From Zopfochytrium polystomum (Eukaryota > Chytridiomycota > Chytridiomycetes > Chytridiales > Chytridiaceae): a stretch of DNA of 64,000 bases. The notes beneath the pieces are model-generated. The model made no database searches and was not told the DNA's origin. It saw only the letters and a list, made by a program, of their open reading frames with translations. Of this stretch, positions 34,302-46,720 are shown one piece after another (position 1 is the stretch's first letter; every line of letters begins with the position of its first letter). The DNA lies in contig JAIVFJ010000012.1 of the NCBI GenBank assembly GCA_025765615.1, positions 62,001-126,000 of the forward strand, read 5' to 3'. The translations under genes were made by a program, and so were the position numbers.

Positions 34302-37300
34302 TCACTGTTCGGTCCGAGATTTGATCCATCCTCTCCACTTCGCAGCACGAATTTTTTCCGCTTGTTCCCCGAAAAGCTGCGGTTGAAAAGTGCTACCCAT
34401 TTCTGCTCTGTCCGCTTTCAAGAGTCTTGCCACTCGTCGTCTTTCGTTCATTGAACAAAAGTAGTCCTCCGTGAACGGCACAAAGTAAGCCTTCCTTGTC
34501 TTGTCGCAGATTTTGATTTCCAAGTCATTTTTCACGTCCGCAGCTTCAATCGCGGAGGAACGTCGAGATGAGAAATTTCGCTTCAAAAAGGGGTTTCTGC
34601 ACAAATCTTCGCTTTTGACTGGTGCAGACGAGAGTCGATTTATATAACTGCTCCAGTGATTATCGACTACCGACAAAGGATCCCGAAACCGGTCATCTCT
34701 TTTTAGCTGACAAATTGTGAGAGTTTTCGAATCTGGAATCTGTCATTGAAAAGATTCAGCTCGCATTACTTATTCGAAACACCAACATATTCAAAACGAA
34801 AAAGCCTATCGTCTTCCAGGAGATTTCCTTCAGCCTTGATTCGATACTCCTCTTGCCACGCAATGCCGCTAGCTTTGCTTTCCCAGTCGGTCCATAAAAG
34901 CTCCGCTAACGCAAAGTTTGCTTTGTCAGAGACTATCATAATAAGGTGCTTGACAATTGCTTGAATCAATTTATCCATTGAGAACGATAGGAAAGCGGAG
35001 GAACCGTATAGCGATCTGCATCTTTCTTCAAACTCATTCTGATCGATTTTGCATTCAATTAAGTCGAGTAATTGCGCGAGAAATCGCCGGTACGTAGACT
35101 GCTCTTGGACTAAGTGGAGTTCGGAGTAGGAATTATGCGGTGAAGAGCTAGATTTTCGTCGGTTTGATGAGTTGACGGCAAGATCTTTGAGTTTTAAAAG
35201 TCTCGAGTAGAATATCTAAATAATAAAGTTTTAGATGCTGATGCGCATGGCCGTATTAGGCGAATAATATACCTGATAAAGTCGCAGAAACAAGTAAAAA
35301 TTGGAGTTTCCGAACATAGGAGCGATCTTTGCGCAACCGCTACTAAATTCATCATTTGCGTCCACCTGTCCATGATTGGCGCTGTGCGCAGAAGCTGCTT
35401 GTTCTTCGACAAGATTTGAAACCTCGATGCCCTTGGTGCTATCAGCCGATTGAATGATAGGTCCCCTCCCAGCCGAACGATGCGATTGCGCTTTGAAGGT
35501 TGGATCGAAGTCGGCTACATCAACACCAAAAATTCGACTCAGATGGAACGACAAAAAATCTCCGACTCTATCCCAGTTGATCTTGGAATCAGCAGCTATT
35601 TGGGACACATGCGCCATGATGATGTGGAAAGAATCGCCGAAAATAAGGTTGTCAGGGAACAGAAAAGCAAGACCGAAATCGCTCATAGAGTCCACAGCAG
35701 AGCTGAATTTACTGCGATTAAGCTTCTCCTGGTAAAGTAGATCTATTTCCGCGAGGAGTGCTTTCGGGGAGATGGATTTGCGGTCGACTAGTTTGAACGA
35801 AGTGCCTTGATGATCCAAAGCTCTGTAGAAGTTTTTGTCTTCAATTTCTCGCCACACAGTATTCCATTCAGCCTTTCTGAAAGATTAGAACTCTGGGAGA
35901 CATTCTCTTAAGAGACCTGATAGCGCTTCCACTCTTCATTTATATTCTTGAGTCGCTTGAGAACAATTGGTACCGCAACAGCCGGATTATTGTGAAGCTG
36001 TTCAATAACCTCTAGTCCCCTTTCGTTGTCGTAGACCTTCTTAATAGTTCTTTTATAAAGGCTCTTGGACGAGCCTCCACAAGAATAAGCGATTGACAGA
36101 CAAAACTACATGCATACCTCCAAGCCCTATTGGAAGTCTGAAATTCCTTTGTTCCTCTTGGGACATCGTCTGGATTTTTGAATTGATTGTCTCCAGGAGC
36201 GCAATTGTATGCATATTGCCATCAATGTTGAAGTCAAACTCATACCGCTCTTCTTCGCATCGATGAAGAGCTTCTTCATAGAGAGTCTTCTTGTGGGAAA
36301 TGAAACCCGTTTCTGAAACATACGCTGGCTGGGAGACCCATTCAAGGTTTAAGACTTCGCGGCAAAGTTCATCTTGCCCAGAACATATTGGACGACTTAA
36401 CTAGGACAGGGAAAGTATGAATTGTCTCTAACCATGAAGCTCTGAGCTCAAAAGACTCACTGCAGATGGTAATCTTCGATAACTGTGTCCTACGCGAGAA
36501 ACTGATCCACTCACAGACTGAGTCCACTCTCGATAATCTGTTTCTTCATTTAACGTCAGCTTTAACCACAAACATGTGAAATTGGGGCCAACAACAAAAT
36601 CTTACCCATTCCATCGTACTTTACAAAAGTTTTAAACCACTGAAATACTTCGGGAACTTTTGACAAAAAAACTTTCACACGATCGACCAAGGTGTGGGTG
36701 CTAATGATACTTTGGCTAAATAGATTCAGGAGTTTCAAGAATTCGCAGTATGTGGCTCGGTCACCGATTGCCTGCTTGCATCGATGAAGCCAAGCCATCT
36801 CCTCCAAATCATCAGTAACCGCTCCTTGATTCAGGTTTGAAGTAAGGCTGGTTAAAGGAAACGAAGGAAGCGACTTGAATGAGGAATGAAATCTTGGTAT
36901 TCCAGGCATCTCGTCTGATTCTATCATTGGGTGAGGTATATATTGGCAAGGAGCTTCCTGAATCACTCTGGCTCTCTTATTAGGCCCTCCTGATAGCCCT
37001 GATTCGAGGGTTTTATTAATGGAAGCTGCCTTTATTTCGGCTGGGTCACCCTCTTCGACGGGGCTTGCAGCTGAAAAGGTTCGCTTCGAACTTTTTGCTG
37101 AGGGATTGTCCGTCAAAGCATCAGGGTTGTTGCTTTCCTTTGCTGTTTCCCCTGCCCTGAGGATTCCAAGGAATAGTGTCTCTTTCAGCTTCATTTGGAA
37201 TAAGTCAATGGTTAAGATAAAAAGCAAGGGACGATTACCATAGCCGGAGTAACGGCAGGAAACAATTGCTTGAATTCAATTAGCAAATCAGGTGCATCCT

Positions 37301-38211
37301 TGAGGAGAATCTGAGTCTTGTTCATGACTTCATCATTTTCTGATAATTCCGATTTGTAGCTGTTCAAAACTTCAAGAATCTGCAGGTGCTTGCCAGGTTG
37401 CTGACTGAACCAAGACTGAATATCATTATTAGATGAGTATGAGCTGACAAATCCACCTTCATTTTGTTAAGAAACACAGTCAATTGATTCTGCTCATTCA
37501 AGCCTTTGGGAGTTGTCAAGTCTAGTTGACCGAACAGCCAGTTACCCAAAGGCAAAGACGGGTGGTGAAATTCTTCTGTAAGTGGAACAAATTAAAAGCA
37601 ACTCATTTGCTTGCTAACCACTGTCATCGTCCTTCTCCTTGTGAAGCGCAGATTTCAAATGGGTATCGTCAAGATTAGGTTTCAATTCAGGCAGACCCGA
37701 TTTGTGGAGTGGGAAAGGAGCTGTGTTTTCTGCAGAACTGCTGTCATTAAAGATAGAAGATTGAATCGACTCTCCCGCAGAGGACTCAAGGGGACCAGCG
37801 GCTGTTTCATGTGTTTGCTTCTGGGCTTTTGTTGGAGTTTCTATTTTGTAGCCTGATGGAAGAAAGGTACTGAATCCCATCAATAGTGAAGGATATCCAT
37901 CGAAAATGTCGTAAACTCGCTCAATTACTCCAGCAGTATCCAGCCTGTTGTAAGCCACCGTAAGTAGGAAGAAGAGCTCAACGGAGTAAGAACCTTTTCG
38001 ACTTGAATTCTTTCATAATGTCGAGAAAATTTGAGTAGCGTAGCGGCTGGTCGCCGAATTCGACTTTCACTCGGTCCAAATACGCCAAAGCGTCTTTGAC
38101 CTGTAAACCCCTATTTCGCCTATCTGCTCGCTTCTCGCTACCGCTGTTCGGCATTTGCGCTGCCAGCTGGGCCGGCGCTTCATTTGAAGGTGACGGTGGC
38201 GGAAACTGCAT
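34302..38211 (-). CDS. SIN3: Transcriptional co-repressor SIN3
   Basis: Scaffold of the Rpd3/HDAC histone deacetylase complex in the nucleus. Eleven exons: 38211-37994, 37944-37619, 37575-37457, 37415-37239, 37188-36606, 36543-36461, 36400-36118, 36074-35917, 35872-35273, 35215-34783, 34732-34302, giving 1136 residues. PAH1 is seen as [19 protein letters not shown] with [14 protein letters not shown]2 is [11 protein letters not shown] with [21 protein letters not shown]3 is [13 protein letters not shown] with [11 protein letters not shown]. The HDAC-interaction region has [49 protein letters not shown] and [11 protein letters not shown]. The C-terminal Sin3 domain includes FGLAFLFPD and [11 protein letters not shown]. 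The join of exons 10 and 11 has an alternative acceptor. The gene is clearly more AT-rich than its neighbours. Confidence 0.95.
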
Positions 38212-38308
38212 GGCCGTAATCTGCCTTGTCAAAAACGTTGTCCTAACGGAGAGCCCAAGGTGTGGCCGCTATCGGGCTGTTCGAGTAGTTGCAGGCTAAA
38301 GACGTAAT

Positions 38309-38620
38309 GTGGTGCCTTGGCGATTTGTTGGGAGTGAGACAGCAGTAACGGCTGAGGCGGAAGCCAGCAAAGAGCAGGTGGACGATCTTGGAACAGGCTC
38401 CTGTTGCGGCTGCGATCGTCGTCACGCGATAGAAAATTCGAAAGATTTCCTAAAAGTTGCTTCTTCGACTTTCGCAGACTCGACTGTTGCTAGAACGAAA
38501 CCCAGCAGCAAGGCAGTTGTCGCTTCGCTGAGGGGTTGGTGGAACGGAGTTGGGTTACGAGCCTTGGTGTTTTTGTTGTTTTTGGTGACAAGGTTGAGGA
38601 GCTTTTGGAAGGACGCTTGA
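38309..38620 (+). CDS. Small protein with C-terminal membrane segment (start unresolved)
   Basis: An open frame that ends at 38620 encodes an acidic N-terminal part, CCGCDRRH, a Lys/Thr/Ser region and a hydrophobic segment ALVFLLFLVTRL followed by a basic end, as in a tail-anchored protein. There is no in-frame ATG, so the first exon is missing or splicing occurs upstream. An AATAAA lies at 38746-38751, about 125 bases after the stop, which supports this strand. It diverges from SIN3. No family recognised. Confidence 0.35.
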   Translation: MVPWRFVGSETAVTAEAEASKEQVDDLGTGSCCGCDRRHAIENSKDFLKVASSTFADSTVARTKPSSKAVVASLRGWWNGVGLRALVFLLFLVTRLRSFWKDA

Positions 38621-39025
38621 AGCGCCTGGAAACAGTTACACATCCTCCTACGGATTGCTTCGCGATGATCCCGCAAATACATTGCTCCGCTCGACGAAAG
38701 CGAAGTTTCAGTGAAACAATCGACTATATTTGATTTCATAAACACAATAAAAATCAACGGTGTGGCTACGGTACTGCAAGGTGAGGGTTTGGGGGGGAAA
38801 AAAAGGTGGCGTAAAACAACACGAAACAGTTTCAGGTGTGACTTTTTCGATCCAGCGTAGAGCGCAGAGTGGTGGAACAAAGAGGAGAAAAAGGATAAGG
38901 GGGACAATTTAAACCCAAAGTGGGGCATTGTTTGTACAAACACAGCGGTCGTTCCAATAAGGTGAAAGAGCGGTGGGGGTGGTGATGACGAGGGGAAGTT
39001 GGACACGGGGTAAAATATTGTCCCT
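38621..39025. other. 3' flank with AATAAA at 38746-38751, then spacer
   Basis: No coding frame is favoured on the plus strand. A minus-strand frame crosses the region but looks like a shadow. Confidence 0.4.
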
Positions 39026-41926
39026 TTACCGCCACAAATCGCCTAAGTCCACATCAAATCCAAAGTCGCTTACACCGAGCAGCGACGATGACGACGCAGA
39101 TGCAAAGCTGCTGCTGCTGCTGGTGCCACTTCCGGCAGCGTGTTCCAATCTGTGCCGAGCCCACCGCGGAGAGAGTAATCCTGCAGCGTTGACGGGTTCG
39201 CCGGCCGCGCTCCCGCCCCCGCCGCGGTCGACGCCCACTTCGGGGCCAAGCCGCGCGTACGGCCGCCCGTCGACGGCGCGGCGGGCCTCACGGGCGCGAG
39301 GACGCTTGCGCTCGGCCGGTGGAGTCTTGGCTGCAAGTCCCTTGGTCAATGCTGCCACTGCGCCAGAGGGCCGCAGACGCAACGACTCGCCGGCGGCATC
39401 GCGGGACACACTGCTGTCGCCGCCGCCGCCACAGGGTCGCTTCGCACCGTGCCTGCGGGCCCGCGAAGTGAAGTTGTGTCGGACCGCAGGCGGGGTGCCC
39501 TCAGGATCGAGTGAGGTAGCTGCGGCGGAAGACGTGGGGAGAGCAGAGTCCACCGGCCAGTCGCTTGCGGCGAACGCCTCCAGGAATGCGAGGGCATCAG
39601 TCTTGTCGGGCTGGAAGATGGGGGCTTGCGGGTCAAAGAAGGGTGGCGGGGGTGACCAAAGGGAAGTGTCTCGGGCGGGTGTTGAGAGTGTCTGTGGTTG
39701 GTTGGCTCGCTGCAGTTCCATCCTCGGCGGAGATCCCACCGAAGTCCATTAACGAGGCCATGAGCGCTGCCTGATCTTCTTCAGTCATTGCATCATCCTC
39801 CACATTGGCTTGAAATAGGGAAGCCATTTGCGTTTTCAGCTTGTCGTCGGCCGAGCTGCGCCCTTCGTCTCCGCCGGCGTTGAGATAGGGTGGCAGAGCG
39901 TCGGGAGAGGCCGCTACGTTCTGCACGCTTGTGTCGGCCGTCGACTTGACTACGTTGTACTGGCCGGGGACATACCAATCCAGATCGTCCGCAGGGGCGT
40001 CGGCCAGCTCGCTCCACCAGGCCATGGCATACTCGGATGGACTAAGCCCGTCGATCGATTCGCCGTCTCCAGCAACTGATTTAAGCGTGTCCAGGAGAAA
40101 CGCAGGAATAAGGTCCGAGTTGTTCGGGCGCCGTTCTGATTTGCTGGACATTTGGTTTGGGTTGTACGGAGGAGGTAGCTCCCCCGCTGTGGGCAGAGGA
40201 GTCGGATTGTCCGTATTTGGAAGCTCCCCGACCTCGGATTGGCGGGACTTCCAAATATAAGGATCAGGGGGGTAGAGATAAAAGTTCCTCCTCAGACTCT
40301 ACTGGAGCGCGATCAGCCGGGCGCACTTCCGAAGCTGGGAGCGAAAGAGAAAGCTCTTCGACGAGAAGGGAAAAGCGGTCAGAATCGGTCGATCCGAAAG
40401 GATTCCAAGCTGGTGTGCCAGGTGCTTCTCGCAACGACTCTGACGAAGATATGACTGATTTCCGCTGCGATCCGATGAAAATTGACTTGACGGATGACAC
40501 ATCCATATCTCTGCCGGATGCAGAGGCCTCCCCAGCCGATGAAGAATCGCGCGCGAAAAGGTCTGCTGGCTTGCGCGTGGACAGACGATCCACATCCAAG
40601 CTCGACGTGTCGTCAGCAAGTGGTCCGGGGGCTTTTACAGAAAAGTCGTCGCCAAAGAGAGCTTCATCGCTGAGACTCGCTTCCTCCGCTCTTTCCCCAG
40701 CGAGTCCATCGCTTGCTGAGCTTAGCGGGAGAGTGGATCGAAAGTATGGTGGAAGCGGCTCCACGACATCTGATCCAACGGCTGTTGAGCTCGCTAATTC
40801 CTGCCCTTTGCTGCCAAGCGGAGCAGCTGATGTGCTCGAAACCTCCGCCGGGGTCACCAAGTCACTAAGATCGTCCACGTTGATTTCTCCCAACTGGGGG
40901 GCTTGGGCGTCTGGAAGTGATTGCTCAACCTCGAGTGACGTGGGAGAAGGTGGCTGGCTGGGGGGGGTCGTGAGTGGCGTTCGCTCCTGAAACGTGGTCC
41001 AGGTAAGGGGGGAGAACATCGTCTGGTCGCCGCGTTGTATTGTTTGGAAAGAGAAACGGCAAGAGAGAGTACGACGGAGAGGCTTCGGCGAGCGAGGGAG
41101 GGTTGGCCCTGGGTAAGTGCGTTGAAGGGATCGATGGCTTTCGTCCAATCCCTTTTATGAGCAATTCGCACGTCTGGAGCACAGATCTTTTCCGCGAAAG
41201 TCCAGAGTCAGGAGGATCTGAAGCAGTGGACAACTCGGACGCCCGTAAAGGAATGGATCGTCGTCGACTGTTTCCCGGCAGGTATTTACCCCAGCCATCT
41301 GTGCGATCGGTGGATTTCTCGACGGGCGAAGATGGAGGCTGAGTGGACGGAGCAATTGAATCTGCAGCGTTCAGGGCCACGGCAGCTGGCACGAGCTGGG
41401 AGGTGTCGCGGTCCGGTGATGACTCCAGAGATTGCAAAAGAAAGAGCAGCTCGACGAACTCTCCGTGTTTGGCACCGGGACAAAAACGATCCTTTGTCGA
41501 TTTGAATCTGACCATCAGTTCGTGAGAGACCCAGACTGTCCAGTTGCTTCCTTTCGGGGCGGCGCCAAAGGCGGCGGCAGCAAGGGAGGACGGGATAACG
41601 TCGCACGGGTTGTCATTGTCGTGTTGGTCGTGTTCACGCTCGGGGTTGCGCCGTGCGCAAAAGGTGTCAAGCGAGTCGAGTAGCCTTGCAAGGAAATCGT
41701 CGAACGGCTCCGAGAATCGCGGCTTGAGACCCTTAAAGAGAAGAGGGGAATCAGATCCAACGCTCTGTTGAGAAGAAACACACCATCGATCTCCATCTGC
41801 GAGCGGCCAGATCTTCTCCTTGCCACAGTAGGCCTCCTTCTCCTCCTCGTTTGCCTCCCGGCGCTTCTTCATATCGCTGTCACTCACCTGGGGCAGCTTC
41901 AGGTTGTGGCGGGTGGAGCGGCGCAT
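39026..41926 (-). CDS. Unrecognised Ser/Pro-rich, mostly disordered protein (one gene or two)
   Basis: The ATG at 41926 opens a basic start (MRRSTRHNLKLPQ). A better-ordered part follows: FSEPFDDFLARLLDSLDTF, SNWTVWVSHELMVRFKS and EFVELLFLLQSLESS. After it comes a long Ser/Pro-rich acidic region. The coding frame changes three times: between 41,100 and 40,980, at a six-G run at 40267-40272, and near 39,730. Some of these may be introns I could not resolve. The second is most simply a one-base difference in the homopolymer, because the next frame (DPYIWKSRQSEVGELP) continues through the ATG at 40151. The C-terminal half (MSSKSERRPNN onward) contains a short ordered patch SEYAMAWWSELADAP and could be a separate gene. 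No known domain. A regulatory role is a guess. Confidence 0.5.
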
Positions 41927-42465
41927 GATGATGATGGGTGATGAGTTGAGTGACTGGTTGAGCGACGATAACGAAATCGACTGGGCTCGGATTGTCTCTG
42001 CCGAGTGGAGGAGAGTGGGAGAGAGAGAGAAAGAGAGAAAGAGGGAAAGAGAGAGCGAGGCGGAGACAGAAACGAGCCAAAGAGCGCTCGGTAATCCGGG
42101 GTCGGCCGCTGCAATTCTCCACAAGCCAGACAGACAGTCTGACAGAGAGCGAGACAGACAGATGAACGACAGAGGCGCAAAATCTATGCGCCAAATATCA
42201 ATTACCTTTGTGATTTCAAATGACACAACTTTCCGAAAGGCATGAAAAGTCATTCACCACTTGGTATCTCAGTTTGATTGATTTGCCCTTTTTTTTTTGC
42301 GATCCATGTCGTTGTTGAAACACACGCACGAATTTGCATCTCCGCAGACTTGCCACTCCAGAGTCACAACCCCCAACTTGAGGCCTCAATAAGGCAATTG
42401 GCGGAGATTCAAAAATAAGAACCAAATTGTCGGACTAACCGCTTGCGCAGAAGCGCCGGGCCGCA
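41927..42465. promoter_or_regulatory. Divergent promoter region with GA-rich purine tract
   Basis: Between the start codons at 41926 (minus) and 42466 (plus). A purine-rich GAGA tract covers about 42008-42065 and GACA repeats lie near 42129-42160. Such GA tracts are common in 5' regions, but no factor can be assigned. Confidence 0.45.
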
Positions 42466-45400
42466 ATGTCGGCTGCACCAACCCCAGGAACTTCACAGCC
42501 AGTTCTACCGCCATTTTTTCACGCTCAAAGCGGATCCATCGCGAACCTTGCCACCCCGACGCGATCCGCGCTCAAGCCTTCCAGCTCTCCCGCGACCGGC
42601 TCGCTCGGCTATGCACAACCCGCCCTCGGCTCCAGCACCAGCCTTCTCCCTGCCGGTAGCCCATTGATCACGTCATCATCGCCATCACGGAGTGCGCTGA
42701 GGAGATCGCTGGTATCCGCTCTTTCGTTGGGATCTATGAATGACCTTCCGACTGTGCCGTCCCTGGGCGATTCGCAGTCGGATTTGAAGTTACCGCAGTA
42801 TAGGTCGGTCGCACCAGTGGCGACAAAAATCTTGATTCCAAATGTCGAGTCGGACGGTAAGGAGGAATGGCTCAGTGATGCAAGCCGCGTCCTGATCTCG
42901 ATGCTGCTGTATCAAACAAACACTAGGAAGTATTGCGCCAAATCCGGCAGTGTCCTTCGCGCCGTCGAACCATCTTGGGTCCACAGGATCTCTTGACTCT
43001 CCTCACCGCTCGCCAAAGAAACAAAAGCAGGAGGGAAAGGAAACAGCAGAATCGCCTCGTCCCGCTCGAAAACAAAGAATACCCGAGCCCGCACGGTCCA
43101 CGACCGCCCAGACAGAGAACACAGTCGAGGCAGAAACCGTGGAGCGATACAAGCAGCTTCTGGAAACCATGGAGCTACGCGTCAAAACTCTTGAGGTATG
43201 GGTTGTCCCTGAGAGTCCTGAGAATGACAATTGTCGGCTTGCCCTTACTTTCATTCTCGAACCTGTTCTTCGCGTAAACGAGCAGAACGAGTCGAAATCC
43301 GCCTCGGCTCACCACTCGTCGGTCCTCGCAGCAACAACGGCCCGCCTGGCGGATGCGGCAAGCGCACTTCGCAGGAACGAGTCAGAGTCCGAACAGCTCG
43401 CACGAGAGAACGCGGCACTACTTGCGAAGCTGCGAGCTGCGCAGATGGATTCGTTTAGTAAAACTCTCAGGGATGGTGATGATGACGACGGTGGCGGATG
43501 GGTTCGCGTGTCACAGGAAGAATGGGATGAGATGGGGCGACGTCTCAAAATATTGATCGCTGAGAATGACGGGTTGGTTGCACAGGAAAGGAAGAAGGCA
43601 TCAGAGATAGAGACGATGAAGGAGTGGTTCGGCCGTTACGACGACGACAGTTGAGTCAAAAATCTTCGTTTTCCACCCTCCATATTTGGCAGTGGTCTTA
43701 CTTCCCGCCCAGATGCCAACCTCTCTGCGGAGCTCGACGCCGCCAGAAAACGCTCAGCCGACCTTAATGCCCAGCTTGACTCGGCGACAGCCCAGCTGTC
43801 GGCAGCAGACCGCGAGGCTCAAAAGTTGTTATCAGAGCTCGCAACGGCGAACAGTCAGGTCGAGCGACTTGACACCGAAGTCAAGCGAGCGCAGGCAGAA
43901 ACGCGCGCGCACCAGGGTAAAGTGCGCGAACTTCGGCAGACGCTGGAAGAAGTTGTTTCGAGGTATCAGGCGCACGTGGAGGAGGCGAGTGGGATGGCCG
44001 AGAGGGAGAGGCGTTTGATCGAGGCAGTGAAGATGGCCGAGGTTGCCATAGAAGGTATTGATTTGACCAAATGAAAGATGAGTCCTTAATGCCCACATTA
44101 CTTTGTTAAATTTAGACGGAAAGGTGGAAGTGGCAGCTGCAGCGGATCAGAAGAGTCGGCTCCAAGAGGAGTATGCGCGGTTGCTCAAAGTTTCGCAGTC
44201 TATGGAGCAGAAAATTCTGGAAATGCAAGAGAAGGAGCGGGATACGACCAAAAAGATGGAAGAGTTGAGAGAGCAGGTGACTGGACGTGAGGATCCCCTC
44301 CTTGCAGTGAAATCATCTGACGTTTCTTATGCGGACTAGACGCAAGAAATGATCTTGGAGAGAGACAAGGCCCTTCTGCGAGATCAACAAGCCCAGATGG
44401 AGATACAGAAGTTGAACGATCAGTACACAGAGGCTTGTGCCAAGTACCGGTCGAAAGCTGAGAAAGAGGTTGGAGAGTAAGTGGTCCATATTGCAGTCAT
44501 AAGTAGTTTTACTGACAAAGAACACGGCAGAGTGAGGGCTCAATTTGCACAAGAGCGCCGAAAGCTCAACGAAGAAATTGCGTCGCTCGAATCAACACTG
44601 GCGCAAACCCAGGTAGCCTCATACATAGTCCGCATCACAATAATACGAAGTTGTACAGTCCCAGATGGAGCGGGCTATTCGAGAAAAACGGAGCTTGGAA
44701 AACGAGCTCGAAAAGATGACGCAGCAGATTCCAGTTGAGTCCCAGAGAATGAGTGACATTATCGAGGAGCTGTCCAATAAGCTGCGAATCACTGAAAAGG
44801 AACGGATCGAAGCGACAGAATTAGTGGGAAGGTAAGCCTGATCGGTCTTCTTTGTTGGCGCATATCCGTTCGCTCTTAAATATTGGCCCAAGCCTCCAAC
44901 AAAAGCAGCAACGGGAGCTCAACCGAATGGAGAAAGAAAAAGAGGAACTCGTTTATCGTATTGATGAGGCGCAGCGACGTCTGCGCAGATGTGAAAAAGA
45001 CTTGGAGGACAGCAAGGTGAGCAAACCGAGGAAGGACAAAAGCGGATTTCCAACTCATACTGCAGGAAAAAGAAGTGAAGCAGTCGGCGCTTATTACTCA
45101 AATTGAGCACGAGCGAAGCATCTGGCTCGATCAGAAGCAGCAAATCCTGTCAAGGTACGATTCCGAGATGTCGTCACTTGCGCAAAAGCACGTCCAACAG
45201 GTACAGTGACACAAGCAGCAACAAGAAAACTGATGTGCTGATGCACGCAACTTAGACCGCAGAACTTTCGAAGAACCTCGAAACCATGACCGAAGCTCAC
45301 TCAAAGGCATCTCGTGACCTACAAACACTCATCGCTAAACAGCACGACCTGTCTCTCCGGTGGAAGCTGGACACGCAAGGACTCACCTCTCATTACGAAC

Positions 45401-46113
45401 GTCAGATGAGCGATTGCCGCGCTCAGATTGCAAAGCTGCAAGAACGAATCATCGAGTACGAAGACGCCGTTCGCTGGGAAGCCAAAGGAAGAAAGGAGGC
45501 GGCAGGCCAGGTTGAGATGGAAAGGCGGATGGTGGAGAAGGCGAGAGCGGCGATGAGGTCGCTGGAGGAAAAGTGCGAACGGCTACTGCAGCAGAACGAG
45601 GAGTTGGTCAAGCGAGGAGACGCAACGCTGTCCGAGAAGAAAATTCTTGGTAATGTGTCGCTTTGCACAACTTCAGTGGCTAATCGCGCAGCAGAACGCG
45701 ATGTGGATAGGCTTAAATTGGAAATTGCCAGATTGGAACGAGAAAGGACCAAACAGCGGAGCCAGCCACCGACACATCGGCCCATGTAATCAATCAGATT
45801 ACCCAAATCCCATTGTTTGAAACTGACTTTATTCAAAACTTAATCCAGACTCCGATATGACGATGGGTCAAGTGACAGCGAAACAAACGTAAGCAGCTTT
45901 ATCATGATCCCTACTCCTAACGGCTCCGAACAGATCAAAGCCCTGAAAGCCGAAATCGAACGAGTGAAGAATCGCAGTCGTGCACGAGACTCGCCAGGCA
46001 TCGAAACGCTGCTGCGATTGCGCGAAGCGGGGCACCATGGCAGAGAAAGCTATGGTCGAAGCCGCACCAGCAGCGGAAGTTCAACCGGGGGTGACTTGAG
46101 TGGAAGCTCTTAG
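42466..46113 (+). CDS. Long coiled-coil protein, possibly centrosomal or basal-body
   Basis: Fourteen exons (42466-42856, 42927-43195, 43286-43649, 43713-44054, 44116-44276, 44340-44476, 44531-44612, 44659-44831, 44893-45016, 45066-45200, 45256-45649, 45695-45785, 45849-45888, 45934-46113), all GT-AG and in phase, give 960 residues. The first ~190 are Ser/Pro-rich and disordered. Residues ~200-930 are nearly continuous heptad coiled coil (ERYKQLLETMELRVKTLE, QLLETM, DRLKLEIARLERERTKQR). The tail is Ser/Gly-rich. There is no motor, kinase or transmembrane domain. Its neighbours include flagellar-type genes, which makes a centriole or transition-zone role attractive but unproved. Golgin-like or nuclear-envelope roles are equally possible. 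Confidence 0.8.
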
Positions 46114-46157
46114 TGGGCCACGTCAAAGAGTTGGACTGCACTTGCAACTTAAGTCTG

Positions 46158-46163
46158 AATAAA
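46158..46163 (+). terminator. AATAAA polyadenylation signal of the coiled-coil gene
   Basis: AATAAA 45 bases after the stop codon at 46113. It lies just beyond the end of the small convergent gene at 46172. Confidence 0.5.
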
Positions 46164-46171
46164 TCAAAGCA

Positions 46172-46559
46172 TCAGACCACAGAACCACAGGGATTGTTGA
46201 TCGAATTAGCAAGTCGGTCGCTTTCGCCCACATCCTCCTGCCAGATCGCCGTGCCAGGATTCCGCAGCACGCCGCAGAGACCGTCTGTCGCTTCGTCGAC
46301 TCTCCTCATGATCGCTTTGTCGTCGCGACTCTCTTCTTCCTCCCATGCTCCAAGCTGCCGCCTACCGCACCCGCGCAGTCAGCCTTGCGGGACCGAAAAT
46401 AGGAAAAGAAAAAAGCATAATTTAGTTTTGCTTGTCAATTGAAATCATAGAGGAAAACTTTTTTTGGACAATAGGTAATCACGTTACCACCGCGAATGCA
46501 AAGTCCAGGACGGCCAAACTGGGGAGGTACATAAAGGGCCGCAGCTCGGGCGAGGACAT
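46172..46559 (-). CDS. Small hypothetical protein (84 residues), two exons
   Basis: The ATG at 46559 begins exon 1 (to 46488). A GT-AG intron of 133 bases leads to exon 2 (46354-46172), phase 0. The product has one short hydrophobic segment (LPSLAVLDFAFAVLGAW) followed by an acidic, soluble-looking tail (EEEESRDDKAIMRRVDE). No family recognised. It ends close to the coiled-coil gene and is divergent from EFCAB11. The splice join rests only on consensus and phase. Confidence 0.45.
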
Positions 46560-46720
46560 GGCGGTTTCTGTGGTGCTCTGTTTGTTCTGCCCCCCATATT
46601 TGCCAATCAAAAGGAAATTACGCTGTCGACTTTGCAAAGAAGGCAGGATTTTCACTCCACCAGTCAAAACGGAGAATTGCTGAACCGGGCGAGATTTTCA
46701 AACTCCGAAACAACAGTGCA

